64,000 nt of DNA from Enterobacteriaceae bacterium RIT691 (GCA_009668205.1 WJYM01000002.1:124001-188000), one strand, 5' to 3'; counted from the first letter of the stretch, positions 1 to 10,434 are shown. Notes: generated by a model from the letters alone, not told the origin. Numbers and translations are program-made.

Positions 1-1
1 A

Positions 2-2071
2 GGCTTCATGCTCGGCGAACTCGACATGCTGAAAAACGGCATCAACTCGATGGCGATGTCGCTTGCCGCGTATCACGAAGAGATGCAGCACAATGTTGAC
101 CAGGCCACATCCGATCTCCGTGAAACCCTGGAGCAGATGGAGATCCAGAACGTCGAGCTCGATCTCGCGAAAAAACGCGCCCAGGAAGCCGCGCGCATTA
201 AGTCTGAGTTCCTCGCCAATATGTCGCACGAACTCCGGACGCCGCTCAATGGCGTGATTGGCTTTACGCGCCTGACCCTGAAAACGGACCTAAACCCGAC
301 TCAGCGCGATCACCTCAGTACCATCGAACGTTCAGCCAACAATTTGCTGGCCATCATTAACGATGTGCTGGACTTCTCCAAGCTGGAGGCGGGCAAGCTG
401 ATTCTGGAAAGTATTCCGTTCCCGCTACGCAATTCGTTGGATGAAGTGGTGACGCTGCTGGCGCATTCCGCTCATGACAAAGGACTGGAGCTGACGCTCA
501 ACATTAAAAATGATGTCCCGGACAACGTGATTGGCGATCCGCTGCGTCTGCAGCAGGTCATTACCAATCTGGTGGGCAACGCGATTAAATTTACCGAAAG
601 TGGCAACATTGATGTGCTGGTCGATAAGCGTGCGCTCAGCAATAACAAGGTCCAGGTTGAAGTGCAAATCCGTGACACGGGCATTGGTATTCCCGAGCGG
701 GATCAGTCACGTCTGTTCCAGGCGTTCCGCCAGGCGGATGCGAGCATCTCCCGCCGCCACGGCGGAACCGGGTTAGGGCTTGTGATCACTCAGAAACTGG
801 TCAAAGAAATGGGCGGGGATATTTCGTTCCACAGCCAACCCAATCGCGGCTCCACCTTCTGGTTCCATATCAACCTGGACCTGAACCCAAATGTGATTTC
901 CGACAGTCTGACAACGGCCTGCCTTGTCGGCAAACGCCTGGCGTATGTCGAAGCCAATACCGCCGCTGCGCAGGCCACGCTCGATCTGCTGGCCACAACG
1001 ACGCTGGAGGTTATCTACAGCCCGACCTTCTCGGCCCTGCCGGACGATCACTACGACATCTTGCTGATCGCAACGCCCGTTTCAATGCGGGACATGAGTC
1101 CTCATCTGGACAAAATTGAGCGTGCTCGCCAGATGACCGACTTCTTACTGCTGGCGCTGCCGTGTCATGCCCAGGTCAATGCGGAAGATCTGAAGCAAAA
1201 AGGCGCTCAGGCCTGCCTGCTCAAACCGCTGACCTCAACGCGTTTACTACCGGCGCTTACCGAATACTGCCGCGATCGCCAGCCCCCCGTCAAAGTGCAC
1301 CCGGCCGATCTTCGCCTTGGTATGTCGGTGATGGCGGTTGACGATAACCCGGCGAACCTCAAACTGATTGGCGCACTGCTGGAAGATCAGGTTCAGCAGG
1401 TTGAGCTCTGCGGCAGCGGGCAAGAGGCGATTGACCGGGCCAGAAACCTCTCCTTTGACCTGATTCTGATGGATATTCAGATGCCCAATATGGACGGGAT
1501 CCGCGCCTGTGAGCTGATTCGCCAGCTGCCACATCAGCAGCACACCCCGGTTATCGCGGTGACGGCGCACGCCATGGCCGGGCAAAAAGAAAAGCTGCTG
1601 AGTGCCGGAATGAATGATTATCTGGCGAAACCGATTGAAGAAAATAAGCTGCGTAATCTGCTGCATCGATACCAACCCGGTATCAGCGCACCGCTGCTGG
1701 AAGCGCCCGCGCCACAGCCTCCGGTGAACCTGAATACCACGCTCGACTGGTCACTGGCGCTGCGTCAATCGGCCAACAAGCCTGATCTGGCTCGCGATAT
1801 GCTGCAAATGCTGATCGCCTTCCTGCCGGAAGTCAGAAACAAAGTGGAAGAACAGCTGGTTGGCGAAAAGCCGGAAGGGTTGGTGGATACTATCCATAAA
1901 CTGCACGGCAGCTGCGGCTACAGCGGCGTCCCGCGCCTGAAAAACCTGTGCCATCTGATTGAAGGACAACTACGGGACGGCACTTCACCCGAGGATCTTG
2001 AGCCGGAGCTGCTTGAACTGCTGGATGAGATGGATAACGTCGCCCGGGAAGCGATAAAAATGCTGGGGTAA
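2..2071 (+). CDS. barA: BarA hybrid sensor histidine kinase, 3' part (5' end outside window)
   Basis: C-terminal ~690 residues of the tripartite kinase that phosphorylates UvrY and so drives csrB/csrC transcription; E. coli BarA has 918 residues, so about 230 (periplasmic sensor and most of the HAMP region) lie outside. Numbering from the first visible Met at position 8: a coiled-coil linker, then the HisKA motif [10 protein letters not shown] with phospho-accepting His74, an HATPase domain (GTGLGL box), a degenerate receiver-like segment, a true receiver (VDDNP; acceptor Asp in LMDIQMP) and a C-terminal HPt domain with His in KLHGSC. The frame is open to the left edge. In E. coli K-12 gud genes separate barA from yqcA; here yqcA follows directly and convergently. 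Confidence 0.96.
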   Translation, partial: GFMLGELDMLKNGINSMAMSLAAYHEEMQHNVDQATSDLRETLEQMEIQNVELDLAKKRAQEAARIKSEFLANMSHELRTPLNGVIGFTRLTLKTDLNPTQRDHLSTIERSANNLLAIINDVLDFSKLEAGKLILESIPFPLRNSLDEVVTLLAHSAHDKGLELTLNIKNDVPDNVIGDPLRLQQVITNLVGNAIKFTESGNIDVLVDKRALSNNKVQVEVQIRDTGIGIPERDQSRLFQAFRQADASISRRHGGTGLGLVITQKLVKEMGGDISFHSQPNRGSTFWFHINLDLNPNVISDSLTTACLVGKRLAYVEANTAAAQATLDLLATTTLEVIYSPTFSALPDDHYDILLIATPVSMRDMSPHLDKIERARQMTDFLLLALPCHAQVNAEDLKQKGAQACLLKPLTSTRLLPALTEYCRDRQPPVKVHPADLRLGMSVMAVDDNPANLKLIGALLEDQVQQVELCGSGQEAIDRARNLSFDLILMDIQMPNMDGIRACELIRQLPHQQHTPVIAVTAHAMAGQKEKLLSAGMNDYLAKPIEENKLRNLLHRYQPGISAPLLEAPAPQPPVNLNTTLDWSLALRQSANKPDLARDMLQMLIAFLPEVRNKVEEQLVGEKPEGLVDTIHKLHGSCGYSGVPRLKNLCHLIEGQLRDGTSPEDLEPELLELLDEMDNVAREAIKMLG

Positions 2072-2076
2072 TAAGG

Positions 2077-2099
2077 GTTGCCCTTGCATAAAGGGCAAC
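2077..2099. terminator. Hairpin between barA and yqcA
   Basis: Perfect 9-bp stem GTTGCCCTT/AAGGGCAAC with a 5-nt loop in the short gap between the convergent barA and yqcA stop codons. It lacks a clear T tract on either side, so it may act as a weak bidirectional terminator or RNA 3'-end stabiliser. Placement is the main support. Confidence 0.5.
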
Positions 2100-2103
2100 G
2101 CGT

Positions 2104-2547
2104 TTAGCTCAGCAATGTGGCCCAGTGCTCGACCCACGGATTCGAGACTGTTTCAGGTTCTGGATCTTCACTGGCATCAATCTCTAACATCTCGCCGATG
2201 CGCTGCGCCCCCTGTTCCTGCAATAGCGCATCAAAACGCTTACCGCCGCCGCAGAAATGGGAATAGGTGCTGTCGCCCAGCGCAATAATGCCGTATCGCA
2301 AATGGGGCTGATACATATCACGAATGGCTTCATACAGCGGGACGATGCTGTCCGGGAGATCGCCCTGCCCCGTTGTCGAGGTCACCACCAGCGCATAGCT
2401 TCCCTGGTACTTTTCCCAGTCGCCGACTTCAGGATCTTCAAAGACCTGCGCTTTATGGCCCAGTCCGGTCAGAAGGGTCTGTGCTTCTTCCGCCACCAGC
2501 TGCGCATTGCCATACATCGTGCCTACAAAAATACCGACGTCCGCCAT
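2104..2547 (-). CDS. yqcA: Flavodoxin YqcA
   Basis: Short-chain flavodoxin of 147 residues (149 in E. coli), a cytoplasmic FMN electron carrier. The FMN phosphate loop is visible near the N-terminus (GTMYGNAQ), followed by the flavin-contacting [12 protein letters not shown] (about residues 57-68) and [13 protein letters not shown] (about 92-104). It is the last gene of the yqcC-truC-yqcA group on the minus strand, 16 nt after truC. Physiological partners are unclear. Confidence 0.93.
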   Translation of the reverse strand: MADVGIFVGTMYGNAQLVAEEAQTLLTGLGHKAQVFEDPEVGDWEKYQGSYALVVTSTTGQGDLPDSIVPLYEAIRDMYQPHLRYGIIALGDSTYSHFCGGGKRFDALLQEQGAQRIGEMLEIDASEDPEPETVSNPWVEHWATLLS

Positions 2548-2563
2548 TACTTTTCTCCCTGAA

Positions 2564-3346
2564 TCATTCGCTTATGACGTCATCCTGACCGTTGTCAGCG
2601 GGAAACTCAACCCTTTCAACGGCCGGGAGAAGCCCGCGCCAACCGAAATGTGACAGTGCCTGCATCCAGACATCATCCAGCGGCGCGCGGATCGTCAGCG
2701 GTTCGCCGGTGAAAGGGTGTGTCAGATGCAGTTCGCTGGCATGCAGCATTAAACGATCGCAGCCGAAATACGCTGCGGCGCTGCGGTTTTGTCGCAAATC
2801 ACCGTGCTTACTGTCACCAATAATCGGGTGGCGAAGGTGTGACATATGACGACGCAGCTGATGTTTGCGCCCGGTTTTCGGTTCCAGCGCCACCAGCCCG
2901 TAGCGGGTCGTCGGGAATTTGCCTGTCGCAATCGGCATTTCGACCGTTGCCATGCCACGGTAATGCGTCACCGCTGGCTGCGGCTCTTTATCCTCACGGG
3001 CGAACTTATCGGCGATTTTGTCGAGTTCTTCCACCAGCGGATAGTCCAGCACGGCTTCTTCCATTAACCAACCACGCACAATGGCGTGATAGCGCTTCTG
3101 GATCTGATGTTGCTCAAACTGTTGCGACAACAGACGCCCTGCTTCGCTCGACAGCCCCATCAACAGCACGCCAGACGTCGGCCTGTCCAGGCGGTGTACG
3201 GTAAACACATGCTGACCAATTTGATCGCGCACGGTTTGCATCACCACCACTTTTTCATCACGGTCGAGCCAACTGCGATGGACCAGCCATCCTGATGGCT
3301 TATTCACCGCCACCAGCCATTCGTCCTGATAGAGGATCTCAATCAT
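2564..3346 (-). CDS. truC: tRNA pseudouridine(65) synthase TruC
   Basis: RluA-family pseudouridine synthase of 260 residues that isomerises U65 in the T-stem of certain tRNAs. The family catalytic motif [14 protein letters not shown] is present near residue 50, with the active Asp in RLD; a later [10 protein letters not shown] segment matches the RluA fold core. Its ATG overlaps the yqcC stop by one base (TGATG), indicating translational coupling. Length agrees with E. coli TruC. Confidence 0.94.
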   Translation of the reverse strand: MIEILYQDEWLVAVNKPSGWLVHRSWLDRDEKVVVMQTVRDQIGQHVFTVHRLDRPTSGVLLMGLSSEAGRLLSQQFEQHQIQKRYHAIVRGWLMEEAVLDYPLVEELDKIADKFAREDKEPQPAVTHYRGMATVEMPIATGKFPTTRYGLVALEPKTGRKHQLRRHMSHLRHPIIGDSKHGDLRQNRSAAAYFGCDRLMLHASELHLTHPFTGEPLTIRAPLDDVWMQALSHFGWRGLLPAVERVEFPADNGQDDVISE

Positions 3347-3675
3347 CAGTCGTCTTCACCGGCAAACAGGGCATCGAGCTGTTCCAGCTCGGGCAGGATC
3401 AAGGTGCGCAGCGGGTGGCTGGCCTCCAGCGCAACGTCATAATACGGGGCCACGGCAAAGCTCTGTGGCAGCGGCTGCTGGCTATCGATGAGCTGATGCA
3501 GGCGAGGGATCAACACCCACTGTAACCACTCCAGCGGCTCCAGCGTGTCCATGCAGAAAGGCTGAGTGCTTTCAAATACGCTGGCGTCGGGGGCGTTAAC
3601 CTGCCAGTGCTGATGTTCGCGCAGCTGCGCCTCAATCGCATGCAGGCGTTGGCGTACGCGGTCATGGTGCGTCAT
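3346..3675 (-). CDS. yqcC: YqcC family protein (DUF446)
   Basis: Small acidic cytoplasmic protein of 109 residues, rich in His, Gln and Leu, with the conserved QPFCMDTLEPLEWLQWVLIP stretch of the DUF446 family. No catalytic motif is evident and the function is unknown. It heads the yqcC-truC-yqcA transcription unit, and its stop overlaps the truC start by one base. The 3' end of csrB lies just upstream. Confidence 0.9.
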   Translation of the reverse strand: MTHHDRVRQRLHAIEAQLREHQHWQVNAPDASVFESTQPFCMDTLEPLEWLQWVLIPRLHQLIDSQQPLPQSFAVAPYYDVALEASHPLRTLILPELEQLDALFAGEDD

Positions 3676-3739
3676 GGGTACCTCAAAAGGAAAAACAAAT
3701 GAATATCTGCGGCGCAGAATACCACCGGCGGGCGGGAAA

Positions 3740-3773
3740 TAAAAAAAGGGAGCACTGTTTTCACAGTGCTCCC
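3740..3773 (-). terminator. csrB rho-independent terminator
   Basis: Stem GGGAGCACTG/CAGTGCTCCC (3748-3773) with a short T/A loop, followed on the minus strand by a seven-base T run. It matches the closing hairpin of E. coli CsrB. Confidence 0.95.
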
Positions 3774-4105
3774 GGTTCGTTTCGCAGCAATCCAGCTACT
3801 TTTGGTGCTCCCTGCTCATCCTTGACAACTTTTCCTGTGGTCTCCTGACCTGTTCATCCTTAAACGGTTGCATCCTGCTCGCATCACCCCGATGCGAATT
3901 AGCTTATCCGTAAGCGTATCCTGAACTTCCTGTTCCACCGGGCATCCTGACCGGCTCTCTTTCTCCATCCTGGAGGTGTCCTTTACGCGTCCTGCGTTAT
4001 CCTTTCGCTTCTATCCTGAAGCCTGTCCTTGAAGCATCCTCCTGATGTATCCTGTTGAAACGCCATCATCCTAATGTTCGTTTCAGTGTCGTTTTCCCTG
4101 TCGAC
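3740..4105 (-). ncRNA. csrB: CsrB regulatory RNA
   Basis: CsrB binds and sequesters CsrA, relieving CsrA control of glycogen, biofilm and motility mRNAs. It is recognised by the 5' end GTCGACAGGG (reverse complement at 4096-4105), position between yqcC and syd as in E. coli, ~366 nt length (369 in E. coli), and roughly 20 GGA motifs, most in the loop form CAGGAUG, seen on the plus strand as repeated CATCCTG. The 3' end is a strong hairpin (3748-3773) followed by a T-rich tract on the minus strand. A TTCTATCT segment just upstream of 4105 may be the -10 region. Confidence 0.96.
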
Positions 4106-4133
4106 GTAGATAGAATCCTCTATTTCGCCCTGT

Positions 4134-4151
4134 CTTACAAGCCTTTGTAAG
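4134..4151. promoter_or_regulatory. Inverted repeat just upstream of the csrB promoter
   Basis: CTTACAA-GCC-TTTGTAAG hairpin-type repeat located roughly 30-46 bp upstream of the csrB start. The half-site TTACA resembles half of the UvrY consensus. Whether it is a proximal UvrY/IHF-region element or only a structure is undecided. Confidence 0.35.
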
Positions 4152-4278
4152 TCTGTTTTGTAAGGCGATTTTCATTCGAAAGCACAACTTTATCTATTTA
4201 ACTAATTGAATTACCTTAAATATCCAACACGCATTGCGGCATTGCCCTGCTTACATTCGGGCGATCTCTCACAAGCCT

Positions 4279-4296
4279 TGTGAGAGATCTCTTACA
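4279..4296. promoter_or_regulatory. UvrY-binding 18-bp inverted repeat of csrB
   Basis: TGTGAGAGATCTCTTACA matches the UvrY consensus TGTAAGAGATCTCTTACA except for one base. Its centre is about 183 bp upstream of the csrB 5' end, in keeping with the distal activation site known for E. coli csrB. It overlaps a longer perfect hairpin (4263-4289) that lies just after the syd stop codon. Confidence 0.85.
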
Positions 4297-4315
4297 CGGA
4301 TACCAGGCAAATGGA

Positions 4316-4861
4316 TTACAGCAACGGATGAAGTTGAGTCAGAAAAGTCGCAATAGAGGGGGCAAGCGTTGTGCGTTTAGCGGATCCGAGGGTTTCCACC
4401 ACGACTTCGCCAGTCAGATTACACACCGAGACAACGTCCAGATCGCTATCCAACGTACCGATAAACAGCGTTGGTGATAGCTTAAGGCGCCGTTGAGTCA
4501 CCAGGTGACCGATCAGATTTTCCTGCACACGCTGGAAATCGTCCGGGCTCCAGACCTGCAATAAGGTGAGCTCACGTCCCTCAAAGGTCGCGGGCATGTC
4601 TCCGGCAAACTGAGTGGTATAAAAAGCGTGAAGTGCGGGTTGTACCACAATGCTTAATGCTCTTTCAACCGCTTCCAGCGTAGAGGCGTTCAGGAAGGGC
4701 TTTGGCTGCCAGTAAACAACTTCATCGCCGGTGGAGTCCAGACAGGGCGATGGCACACCGTACAACGCTTCACTACGAGGCAAAGTGCCAGACTGCTGCT
4801 GCCACGCATCACAATAGCGTTGGGTAAATGTCTGTAGGGCTTCTGCGGTCTGTGGATCCAC
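4316..4861 (-). CDS. syd: SecY-interacting protein Syd
   Basis: 181 residues, equal to E. coli Syd, a cytoplasmic protein that associates with SecY at the membrane and is linked to quality control of abnormal SecYEG. Conserved family segments are visible: YGVPSPC near residue 35, [10 protein letters not shown] in the middle, and [18 protein letters not shown]. No transmembrane or catalytic motif. It is transcribed divergently from queF across a 68-bp gap and followed by the csrB control region. Confidence 0.94.
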   Translation of the reverse strand: MDPQTAEALQTFTQRYCDAWQQQSGTLPRSEALYGVPSPCLDSTGDEVVYWQPKPFLNASTLEAVERALSIVVQPALHAFYTTQFAGDMPATFEGRELTLLQVWSPDDFQRVQENLIGHLVTQRRLKLSPTLFIGTLDSDLDVVSVCNLTGEVVVETLGSAKRTTLAPSIATFLTQLHPLL

Positions 4862-4929
4862 GGCTTTCTCTCTCTGGCAATGTCAGGATAAACTAGCCTT
4901 ATAGTCTACCTGCTTTAGAACGGTGAAAC

Positions 4930-5775
4930 ATGTCCTCTTATGAAAATCATCAGGCGCTTTCTGGCCTGACGCTCGGCAAATCAACCGATTACCGGGATGT
5001 CTATGACGCCACGCTGCTGCAACCCGTACCGCGTAGCCTGAACCGCGATCCGCTGGGCCTGCATGCGGATAATCTGCCGTTCCACGGCGGGGATATCTGG
5101 ACGCTCTATGAACTCTCCTGGCTCAACGCCAAAGGCTTACCGCAAGTAGCCGTAGGCCATGTTGAACTGAGCGATACCAGCGTCAATCTGGTGGAATCGA
5201 AGAGCTTTAAGCTCTATCTGAACAGCTTTAACCAGACGCGTTTCGCCCATTGGGAAGAGGTACGCGCCACGCTTGAGCGCGATCTCAGTGCCTGCGCACA
5301 GGGTGACGTGACCGTGGCGCTGTACCGTTTGGATGAGCTGGAAGGCCAGCCCATTGCCCATTTCCACGGCACCTGCATTGATGAGCAGGATATCGAGATT
5401 GAAAGCTACGAATTCAGCACTGACTATCTGCAAGATGCCGCCAGCGGCAAAGTGGTTGAGGAAACGCTGGTCAGCCATTTATTGAAGTCTAACTGCCTGA
5501 TCACCCATCAGCCGGATTGGGGTTCTGTCCAGATCCAGTACCGTGGACCGAAAATCGATCGTGAAAAGTTGCTGCGCTATTTAGTCTCGTTCCGCCACCA
5601 CAACGAGTTCCACGAGCAGTGCGTGGAGCGCATCTTCAGCGACATTCAGCGCTTCTGTCAGCCTGAAAGCCTGAGCGTTTATGCTCGTTACACGCGCCGG
5701 GGCGGGCTGGACATCAACCCATGGCGCAGCAATAGCGATTTCGTTCCGGCCATCGGTCGCCTGGTTCGCCAATAA
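4930..5775 (+). CDS. queF: NADPH-dependent 7-cyano-7-deazaguanine reductase QueF
   Basis: Reduces preQ0 to preQ1 in queuosine biosynthesis. 281 residues, the long two-domain QueF class (282 in E. coli). The motif [17 protein letters not shown] (about 89-105) is the family signature of the tunnelling fold, and the catalytic Cys is at ~189 in [14 protein letters not shown] with the proton-relay Asp at ~196. Monocistronic, with its own terminator at 5794-5820. Confidence 0.96.
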   Translation: MSSYENHQALSGLTLGKSTDYRDVYDATLLQPVPRSLNRDPLGLHADNLPFHGGDIWTLYELSWLNAKGLPQVAVGHVELSDTSVNLVESKSFKLYLNSFNQTRFAHWEEVRATLERDLSACAQGDVTVALYRLDELEGQPIAHFHGTCIDEQDIEIESYEFSTDYLQDAASGKVVEETLVSHLLKSNCLITHQPDWGSVQIQYRGPKIDREKLLRYLVSFRHHNEFHEQCVERIFSDIQRFCQPESLSVYARYTRRGGLDINPWRSNSDFVPAIGRLVRQ

Positions 5776-5793
5776 CATTAATCATTACGAAAT

Positions 5794-5820
5794 AAAGCAC
5801 GGTTTTTACCGTGCTTTTTC
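5794..5820 (+). terminator. queF terminator
   Basis: Ten-bp stem AAAGCACGGT/ACCGTGCTTT around a T4 loop, running into a T tract. It follows the queF stop by about 20 nt. Confidence 0.9.
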
Positions 5821-5891
5821 TTGTGAAATTCAACTTGCCGAGGCTATTGTAATCAACAGGGAAGACGATCTTCGTCCCGTAAGGAGTTCAC

Positions 5892-7256
5892 TTGATTACA
5901 CATATTAGCCCGCTTGGCTCAATGGATATGCTGTCGCAGCTGGAAGTCGATATGCTGAAAAGCAATGCCAGCAGCGATCTGTATCAGTTGTTCCGTAACT
6001 GTTCACTGGCAGTGCTTAACTCAGGTAGTCTTACTGACAACAGTAAAGAGCTGCTTTCCCGTTTTGAAAGTTTTGATATCAACGTGTTGCGCCGCGAACG
6101 AGGCGTGAAACTGGAACTGATTAACCCACCGGAAGATGCCTTCGTTGACGGGCGCATCATCCGCTCTCTGCAAGCCAACCTGTTTGCCGTCCTGCGCGAT
6201 ATTCTGTTTGTTTACGGACAAATCCATAACACCGTCCGCTTCCCGAATCTCGATCTGGAAAGTTCTGCCCATATCACCAATCTGGTGTTCTCCATCCTGC
6301 GCAACGCCCGTGCGCTGCACGTAGGTGAAGCGCCGAGCATGGTCGTATGTTGGGGAGGTCACTCCATTAATGAAAACGAATACCTGTATGCCCGTCGTGT
6401 GGGTACTCAGCTGGGCCTGCGTGAACTGAACATCTGTACCGGCTGCGGTCCAGGTGCGATGGAAGCACCGATGAAAGGCGCAGCGGTAGGGCATGCTCAG
6501 CAGCGTTATAAAGAAGGCCGCTTTATCGGGATGACCGAACCGTCAATTATTGCGGCTGAGCCACCGAACCCGTTGGTGAACGAGCTGATCATCATGCCGG
6601 ATATCGAAAAACGTCTGGAAGCCTTCGTACGTATCGCACACGGGATCATCATCTTCCCCGGCGGCGTGGGCACTGCTGAAGAGCTGTTATATCTGCTGGG
6701 CATCCTGATGAATCCGGCGAACAAAAACCAGGTGCTGCCGCTGATCCTCACCGGGCCAAAAGAGAGCGCCGACTACTTCCGCGTGCTGGATGATTTCATC
6801 GTCCATACGCTCGGGGAAGCCGCGCGTCGTCATTATCGCATCATCGTGGACGACCCGGCAGAAGTGGCGCGTCAGATGAAGAAAGCGATGCCGCTGGTGA
6901 AAGAGAACCGCCGCGATACCGGCGATGCCTACAGCTTTAACTGGTCGATGCGTATTGCGCCGGATCTGCAACAGCCGTTCGAGCCGACGCATGACAACAT
7001 GGCTAACCTGAAGCTGTACCCGGATCAGCCGGTGGAAGTGCTGGCCGCTGACCTGCGCCGTGCCTTCTCGGGTATTGTGGCGGGTAACGTCAAGGAAGTC
7101 GGCATTCGGGCCATTGAAGAAAACGGCCCGTACAAAATCCACGGCGACAGCGACATGATGCGCCGGATGGATAATCTGCTACAGAGCTTTGTCGCGCAGC
7201 ACCGTATGAAGCTGCCTGGCTCAGCGTACATCCCCTGCTACGAGATCTGCTCCTAA
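5892..7256 (+). CDS. ppnN: Nucleotide 5'-monophosphate nucleosidase PpnN (YgdH)
   Basis: Cleaves nucleoside monophosphates to base and ribose 5-phosphate; in E. coli it is regulated by (p)ppGpp. 454 residues as in E. coli. The LOG/lysine-decarboxylase-like core shows [16 protein letters not shown] (~179-194) and [16 protein letters not shown] (~256-271), the PGGxGTxxE phosphoribosyl-binding motif. The start is taken at TTG 5892 because the product then begins [14 protein letters not shown], matching the family, with a strong AAGGAG at 5881-5886. An internal ATG at MDML would remove conserved residues. Confidence 0.95.
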   Translation: MITHISPLGSMDMLSQLEVDMLKSNASSDLYQLFRNCSLAVLNSGSLTDNSKELLSRFESFDINVLRRERGVKLELINPPEDAFVDGRIIRSLQANLFAVLRDILFVYGQIHNTVRFPNLDLESSAHITNLVFSILRNARALHVGEAPSMVVCWGGHSINENEYLYARRVGTQLGLRELNICTGCGPGAMEAPMKGAAVGHAQQRYKEGRFIGMTEPSIIAAEPPNPLVNELIIMPDIEKRLEAFVRIAHGIIIFPGGVGTAEELLYLLGILMNPANKNQVLPLILTGPKESADYFRVLDDFIVHTLGEAARRHYRIIVDDPAEVARQMKKAMPLVKENRRDTGDAYSFNWSMRIAPDLQQPFEPTHDNMANLKLYPDQPVEVLAADLRRAFSGIVAGNVKEVGIRAIEENGPYKIHGDSDMMRRMDNLLQSFVAQHRMKLPGSAYIPCYEICS

Positions 7257-7274
7257 TCAAAAACGGTAACAGCC

Positions 7275-7306
7275 AAGGGCGGCCCATAAGCCGCCCTTAT
7301 CTTTTT
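7275..7306 (+). terminator. ppnN terminator
   Basis: Nine-bp stem AAGGGCGGC/GCCGCCCTT with a 6-nt loop, followed by ATCTTTTTG. Confidence 0.9.
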
Positions 7307-7716
7307 GCGGTTGTGCAGCCCACAGGCCGTCACGTCAAACGTTAATTATTCACGATAATTATGTTACAGCATTTAAAACTGCTGTTTTCTTTACTCATAT
7401 CGGCATTTCACGCTTTTCAGGCCCAGGTTATCTTTCCACCCCACACTACAAATACCAGCCTTAGCGCCCAATAATCTCTATCAACCGTAAAAAACCAGAC
7501 TGATGGTCTAATAACAGCCTTTTAGAAAGTGTTTTATCGCATTTGAGATCATGATCACTGATACATTGATAACTTAAATGTATCTTTCCGGCCGCTTACT
7601 ATTACGGGTAAAAATCACAAGAAAATCCCGTTTTGCACGAATTTATTTTACTGCCAGTCATTTATTCATTGGATTTGACCAAACAACTGGCAAAAAGAGT
7701 CCTCCAGGAGAAACAG
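7307..7716 (+). promoter_or_regulatory. sdaC upstream region with CRP-like site and inverted repeat
   Basis: A 410-bp AT-rich gap without a credible gene. TGAGA-N6-TCACT at 7544-7559 resembles a CRP site (TGTGA-N6-TCACA); sdaCB is known to be catabolite-controlled in E. coli. Immediately downstream is a second palindrome, ATACATT-N9-AATGTAT (7561-7583), owner unknown. The sdaC ribosome-binding site AGGAG is at 7706-7710. I see nothing else convincing in 7307-7540. Confidence 0.5.
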
Positions 7717-9006
7717 ATGGAAACCATTCAAACCAGCACTATCGCTTCGGCAGAAAGCCGCAGCGGGTGGCGTAAAACCGACACGATGTGGATGCTGGGC
7801 CTTTACGGTACGGCAATCGGCGCAGGCGTTCTGTTCCTGCCAATCAACGCAGGCGTTGGCGGCATGATCCCACTGATCATCATGGCCATTCTCGCGTTCC
7901 CGATGACCTATTTCGCCCACCGCGGTCTGACTCGCTTTGTGCTGTCAGGGAAAAATCCAGGTGAAGACATCACCGAAGTCGTTGAAGAGCACTTTGGTAT
8001 CGGTGCAGGTAAACTCATTACCCTGCTCTACTTCTTCGCCATCTACCCGATTCTGTTGGTTTACAGCGTGGCTATCACCAACACGGTAGAAAGCTTCATG
8101 ACCCACCAGCTGCACATGACCCCGCCTCCGCGCGCTATTCTGTCGCTGATCCTGATTATCGGCATGATGACTATCGTGCGCTTCGGCGAGCAGATGATCG
8201 TCAAAGCGATGAGCGTGCTGGTATTCCCGTTTGTGGTCGCGCTGATGGTGCTGGCCTGCTACCTGATCCCACAGTGGAACGGTGCCGCACTGGAAACGCT
8301 GTCGCTGAGCAACGCAAACGCGACCGGTAACGGTCTGTGGATGACGCTGTGGCTGGCAATCCCGGTAATGGTATTCTCCTTTAACCACTCTCCAATCATC
8401 TCTTCCTTTGCCGTGGCAAAACGCGAAGAGTACGGCGTGGATGCAGAGAAGAAGTGTTCGAAGATTCTGGCGTTCGCCCACATCATGATGGTACTGACCG
8501 TGATGTTCTTCGTCTTCAGCTGCGTGCTGAGCCTCTCTCCGGCAGACCTGGCGTCTGCGAAAGAGCAGAACATCTCTATCCTGTCTTACCTGGCGAACCA
8601 CTTTAACGCCCCTGTGATTGCCTGGATGGCACCGATTATCGCTATCATCGCGATCACCAAGTCCTTCCTCGGCCACTACCTGGGCGCGCGTGAAGGCTTC
8701 AACGGTATGGTGATTAAATCGCTGCGTACCCGTGGTAAAACCATCGAAATCAGCCGTCTGAACAAAATCACTGCCGTGTTTATGCTGGTGACCACCTGGA
8801 TTGTGGCAACCCTGAACCCAAGCATCCTCGGCATGATTGAAACCCTGGGTGGTCCGGTTATCGCGATGATCCTGTTCCTGATGCCGATGTACGCCATTCA
8901 GAAAGTCCCTGCAATGCGCAAATACAGCGGCCACATCAGCAACGTATTTGTGGTCATCATGGGCCTCATCGCCATCTCCGCGATTTTCTACTCCCTGTTC
9001 GGTTAA
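7717..9006 (+). CDS. sdaC: Serine:H+ symporter SdaC
   Basis: Inner-membrane HAAAP-family serine transporter, 429 residues with about eleven hydrophobic segments. The start at 7717 (METIQTST...) is chosen over upstream in-frame codons because AGGAG lies 6 nt before it and the N-terminus then matches E. coli. Family features include [19 protein letters not shown] (~23-41) and [18 protein letters not shown]. It forms an operon with sdaB, so that uptake is coupled to deamination. yqeG at 61353 is a paralogue in the same window. Confidence 0.96.
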   Translation: METIQTSTIASAESRSGWRKTDTMWMLGLYGTAIGAGVLFLPINAGVGGMIPLIIMAILAFPMTYFAHRGLTRFVLSGKNPGEDITEVVEEHFGIGAGKLITLLYFFAIYPILLVYSVAITNTVESFMTHQLHMTPPPRAILSLILIIGMMTIVRFGEQMIVKAMSVLVFPFVVALMVLACYLIPQWNGAALETLSLSNANATGNGLWMTLWLAIPVMVFSFNHSPIISSFAVAKREEYGVDAEKKCSKILAFAHIMMVLTVMFFVFSCVLSLSPADLASAKEQNISILSYLANHFNAPVIAWMAPIIAIIAITKSFLGHYLGAREGFNGMVIKSLRTRGKTIEISRLNKITAVFMLVTTWIVATLNPSILGMIETLGGPVIAMILFLMPMYAIQKVPAMRKYSGHISNVFVVIMGLIAISAIFYSLFG

Positions 9007-9011
9007 TCCCC

Positions 9012-9040
9012 AGCGCCGCCTCCGGGCGGCGCTCTTCTTT
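9012..9040 (+). terminator. Hairpin between sdaC and sdaB
   Basis: Stem AGCGCCGCC/GGCGGCGCT (loop TCCG) followed by CTTCTTT. It lies in the 51-nt gap between sdaC and sdaB and may partially terminate, setting the sdaC:sdaB ratio. Confidence 0.7.
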
Positions 9041-9057
9041 ATAGCCATGGACGCATC

Positions 9058-10425
9058 ATGATCAGCGTATTCGATATTTTCAAAATCGGTATTGGTCCTT
9101 CCAGCTCCCACACCGTAGGGCCAATGAAAGCGGGCAAGCAATTCACGGATGACCTGATTGCACGCGACATTCTTAACGACGTGACCCGCGTAGTGGTCGA
9201 CGTGTACGGTTCCCTCTCCCTCACCGGGAAAGGCCACCACACCGATATTGCCATTATCATGGGACTGGCGGGTAACCTGCCGGACACCGTCGATATCGAC
9301 GCCATCCCGGCGTTTATTCAGGACGTGAACACCCACGGTCGCCTGCTGCTGGCACAGGGTCAGCACGAAGTCGAGTTCCCGGTCGACCACTGCATGAATT
9401 TCCATGCAGACAATCTGTCGCTGCATGAAAACGGTATGCGCATTACCGCGCTCAGCGGTGAAAAAGTGCTGTATAGCCAGACTTACTATTCCATCGGTGG
9501 TGGTTTCATTGTTGACGAAGACCATTTCGGTCAGAGCAACAGTGCCCCCGTTGCCGTGCCATACCCGTATAAAAACGCGGCCGATCTCCAGCGTCATTGC
9601 GAAGAAAGCGGCCTGTCATTGTCCGGTTTGATGATGCAAAACGAACTGGCCCTGCACAGTAAAGAAGAGCTGGAACAGCACTTTGCTGCGGTATGGGACG
9701 TGATGCGCTCAGGCATTGAACGCGGCATCACCACCGAAGGCGTGCTGCCGGGTAAACTTCGCGTTCCGCGTCGTGCTGCCGCACTGCGCCGGATGCTGGT
9801 AAGCCAGGACAAAACCACCAGCGATCCGATGGCCGTTGTTGACTGGATCAACATGTTCGCGCTGGCGGTGAACGAAGAGAACGCAGCAGGAGGGCGTGTC
9901 GTTACTGCGCCAACCAACGGGGCCTGTGGGATTGTTCCTGCGGTTCTGGCGTACTACGACAAGTTCATCCGTGAAGTGAATGCAAACTCACTGGCACGCT
10001 ATATGCTGGTGACCAGTGCAATTGGCTCGCTGTATAAGATGAATGCGTCTATCTCTGGTGCAGAAGTGGGCTGCCAGGGTGAAGTCGGCGTAGCCTGTTC
10101 AATGGCGGCTGCAGGTCTTGCCGAACTGCTGGGCGCAAGCCCTGCGCAGGTCTGTATTGCCGCAGAAATCGGCATGGAGCACAACCTGGGGCTGACCTGC
10201 GATCCGGTGGCCGGACAGGTTCAGGTCCCTTGTATCGAACGTAACGCGATTGCTTCTGTAAAAGCAGTTAACGCTGCCCGTATGGCCCTGCGTCGTACCA
10301 GCGAGCCGCGCGTGTGTCTCGATAAAGTTATCGAAACCATGTACGAAACCGGTAAAGACATGAACGCCAAATACCGCGAAACGTCTCGTGGTGGTCTGGC
10401 AATGAAGATTGTCACCTGCGATTAA
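9058..10425 (+). CDS. sdaB: L-serine deaminase II SdaB
   Basis: Iron-sulfur L-serine ammonia-lyase (serine to pyruvate and ammonia), 455 residues as in E. coli. The N-terminal domain shows GPSSSHTVGPM (~16-26). The catalytic part carries TNGACGIVPAV, GCQGEVGVACSMAAAG and LTCDPVAGQVQVPCIERNA, whose cysteines are the expected 4Fe-4S ligands. It is the second gene of sdaCB; the spacing to sdaC holds a hairpin, and no strong Shine-Dalgarno precedes the ATG. Confidence 0.96.
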   Translation: MISVFDIFKIGIGPSSSHTVGPMKAGKQFTDDLIARDILNDVTRVVVDVYGSLSLTGKGHHTDIAIIMGLAGNLPDTVDIDAIPAFIQDVNTHGRLLLAQGQHEVEFPVDHCMNFHADNLSLHENGMRITALSGEKVLYSQTYYSIGGGFIVDEDHFGQSNSAPVAVPYPYKNAADLQRHCEESGLSLSGLMMQNELALHSKEELEQHFAAVWDVMRSGIERGITTEGVLPGKLRVPRRAAALRRMLVSQDKTTSDPMAVVDWINMFALAVNEENAAGGRVVTAPTNGACGIVPAVLAYYDKFIREVNANSLARYMLVTSAIGSLYKMNASISGAEVGCQGEVGVACSMAAAGLAELLGASPAQVCIAAEIGMEHNLGLTCDPVAGQVQVPCIERNAIASVKAVNAARMALRRTSEPRVCLDKVIETMYETGKDMNAKYRETSRGGLAMKIVTCD

Positions 10426-10434
10426 GCGCCTCTC

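Noticed and set aside
7945-9597. 550-codon open frame antisense to sdaC and sdaB
   Set aside because: It is His/Asp/Gln-rich with no recognised domain and mirrors the codon structure of two well-supported genes on the other strand.
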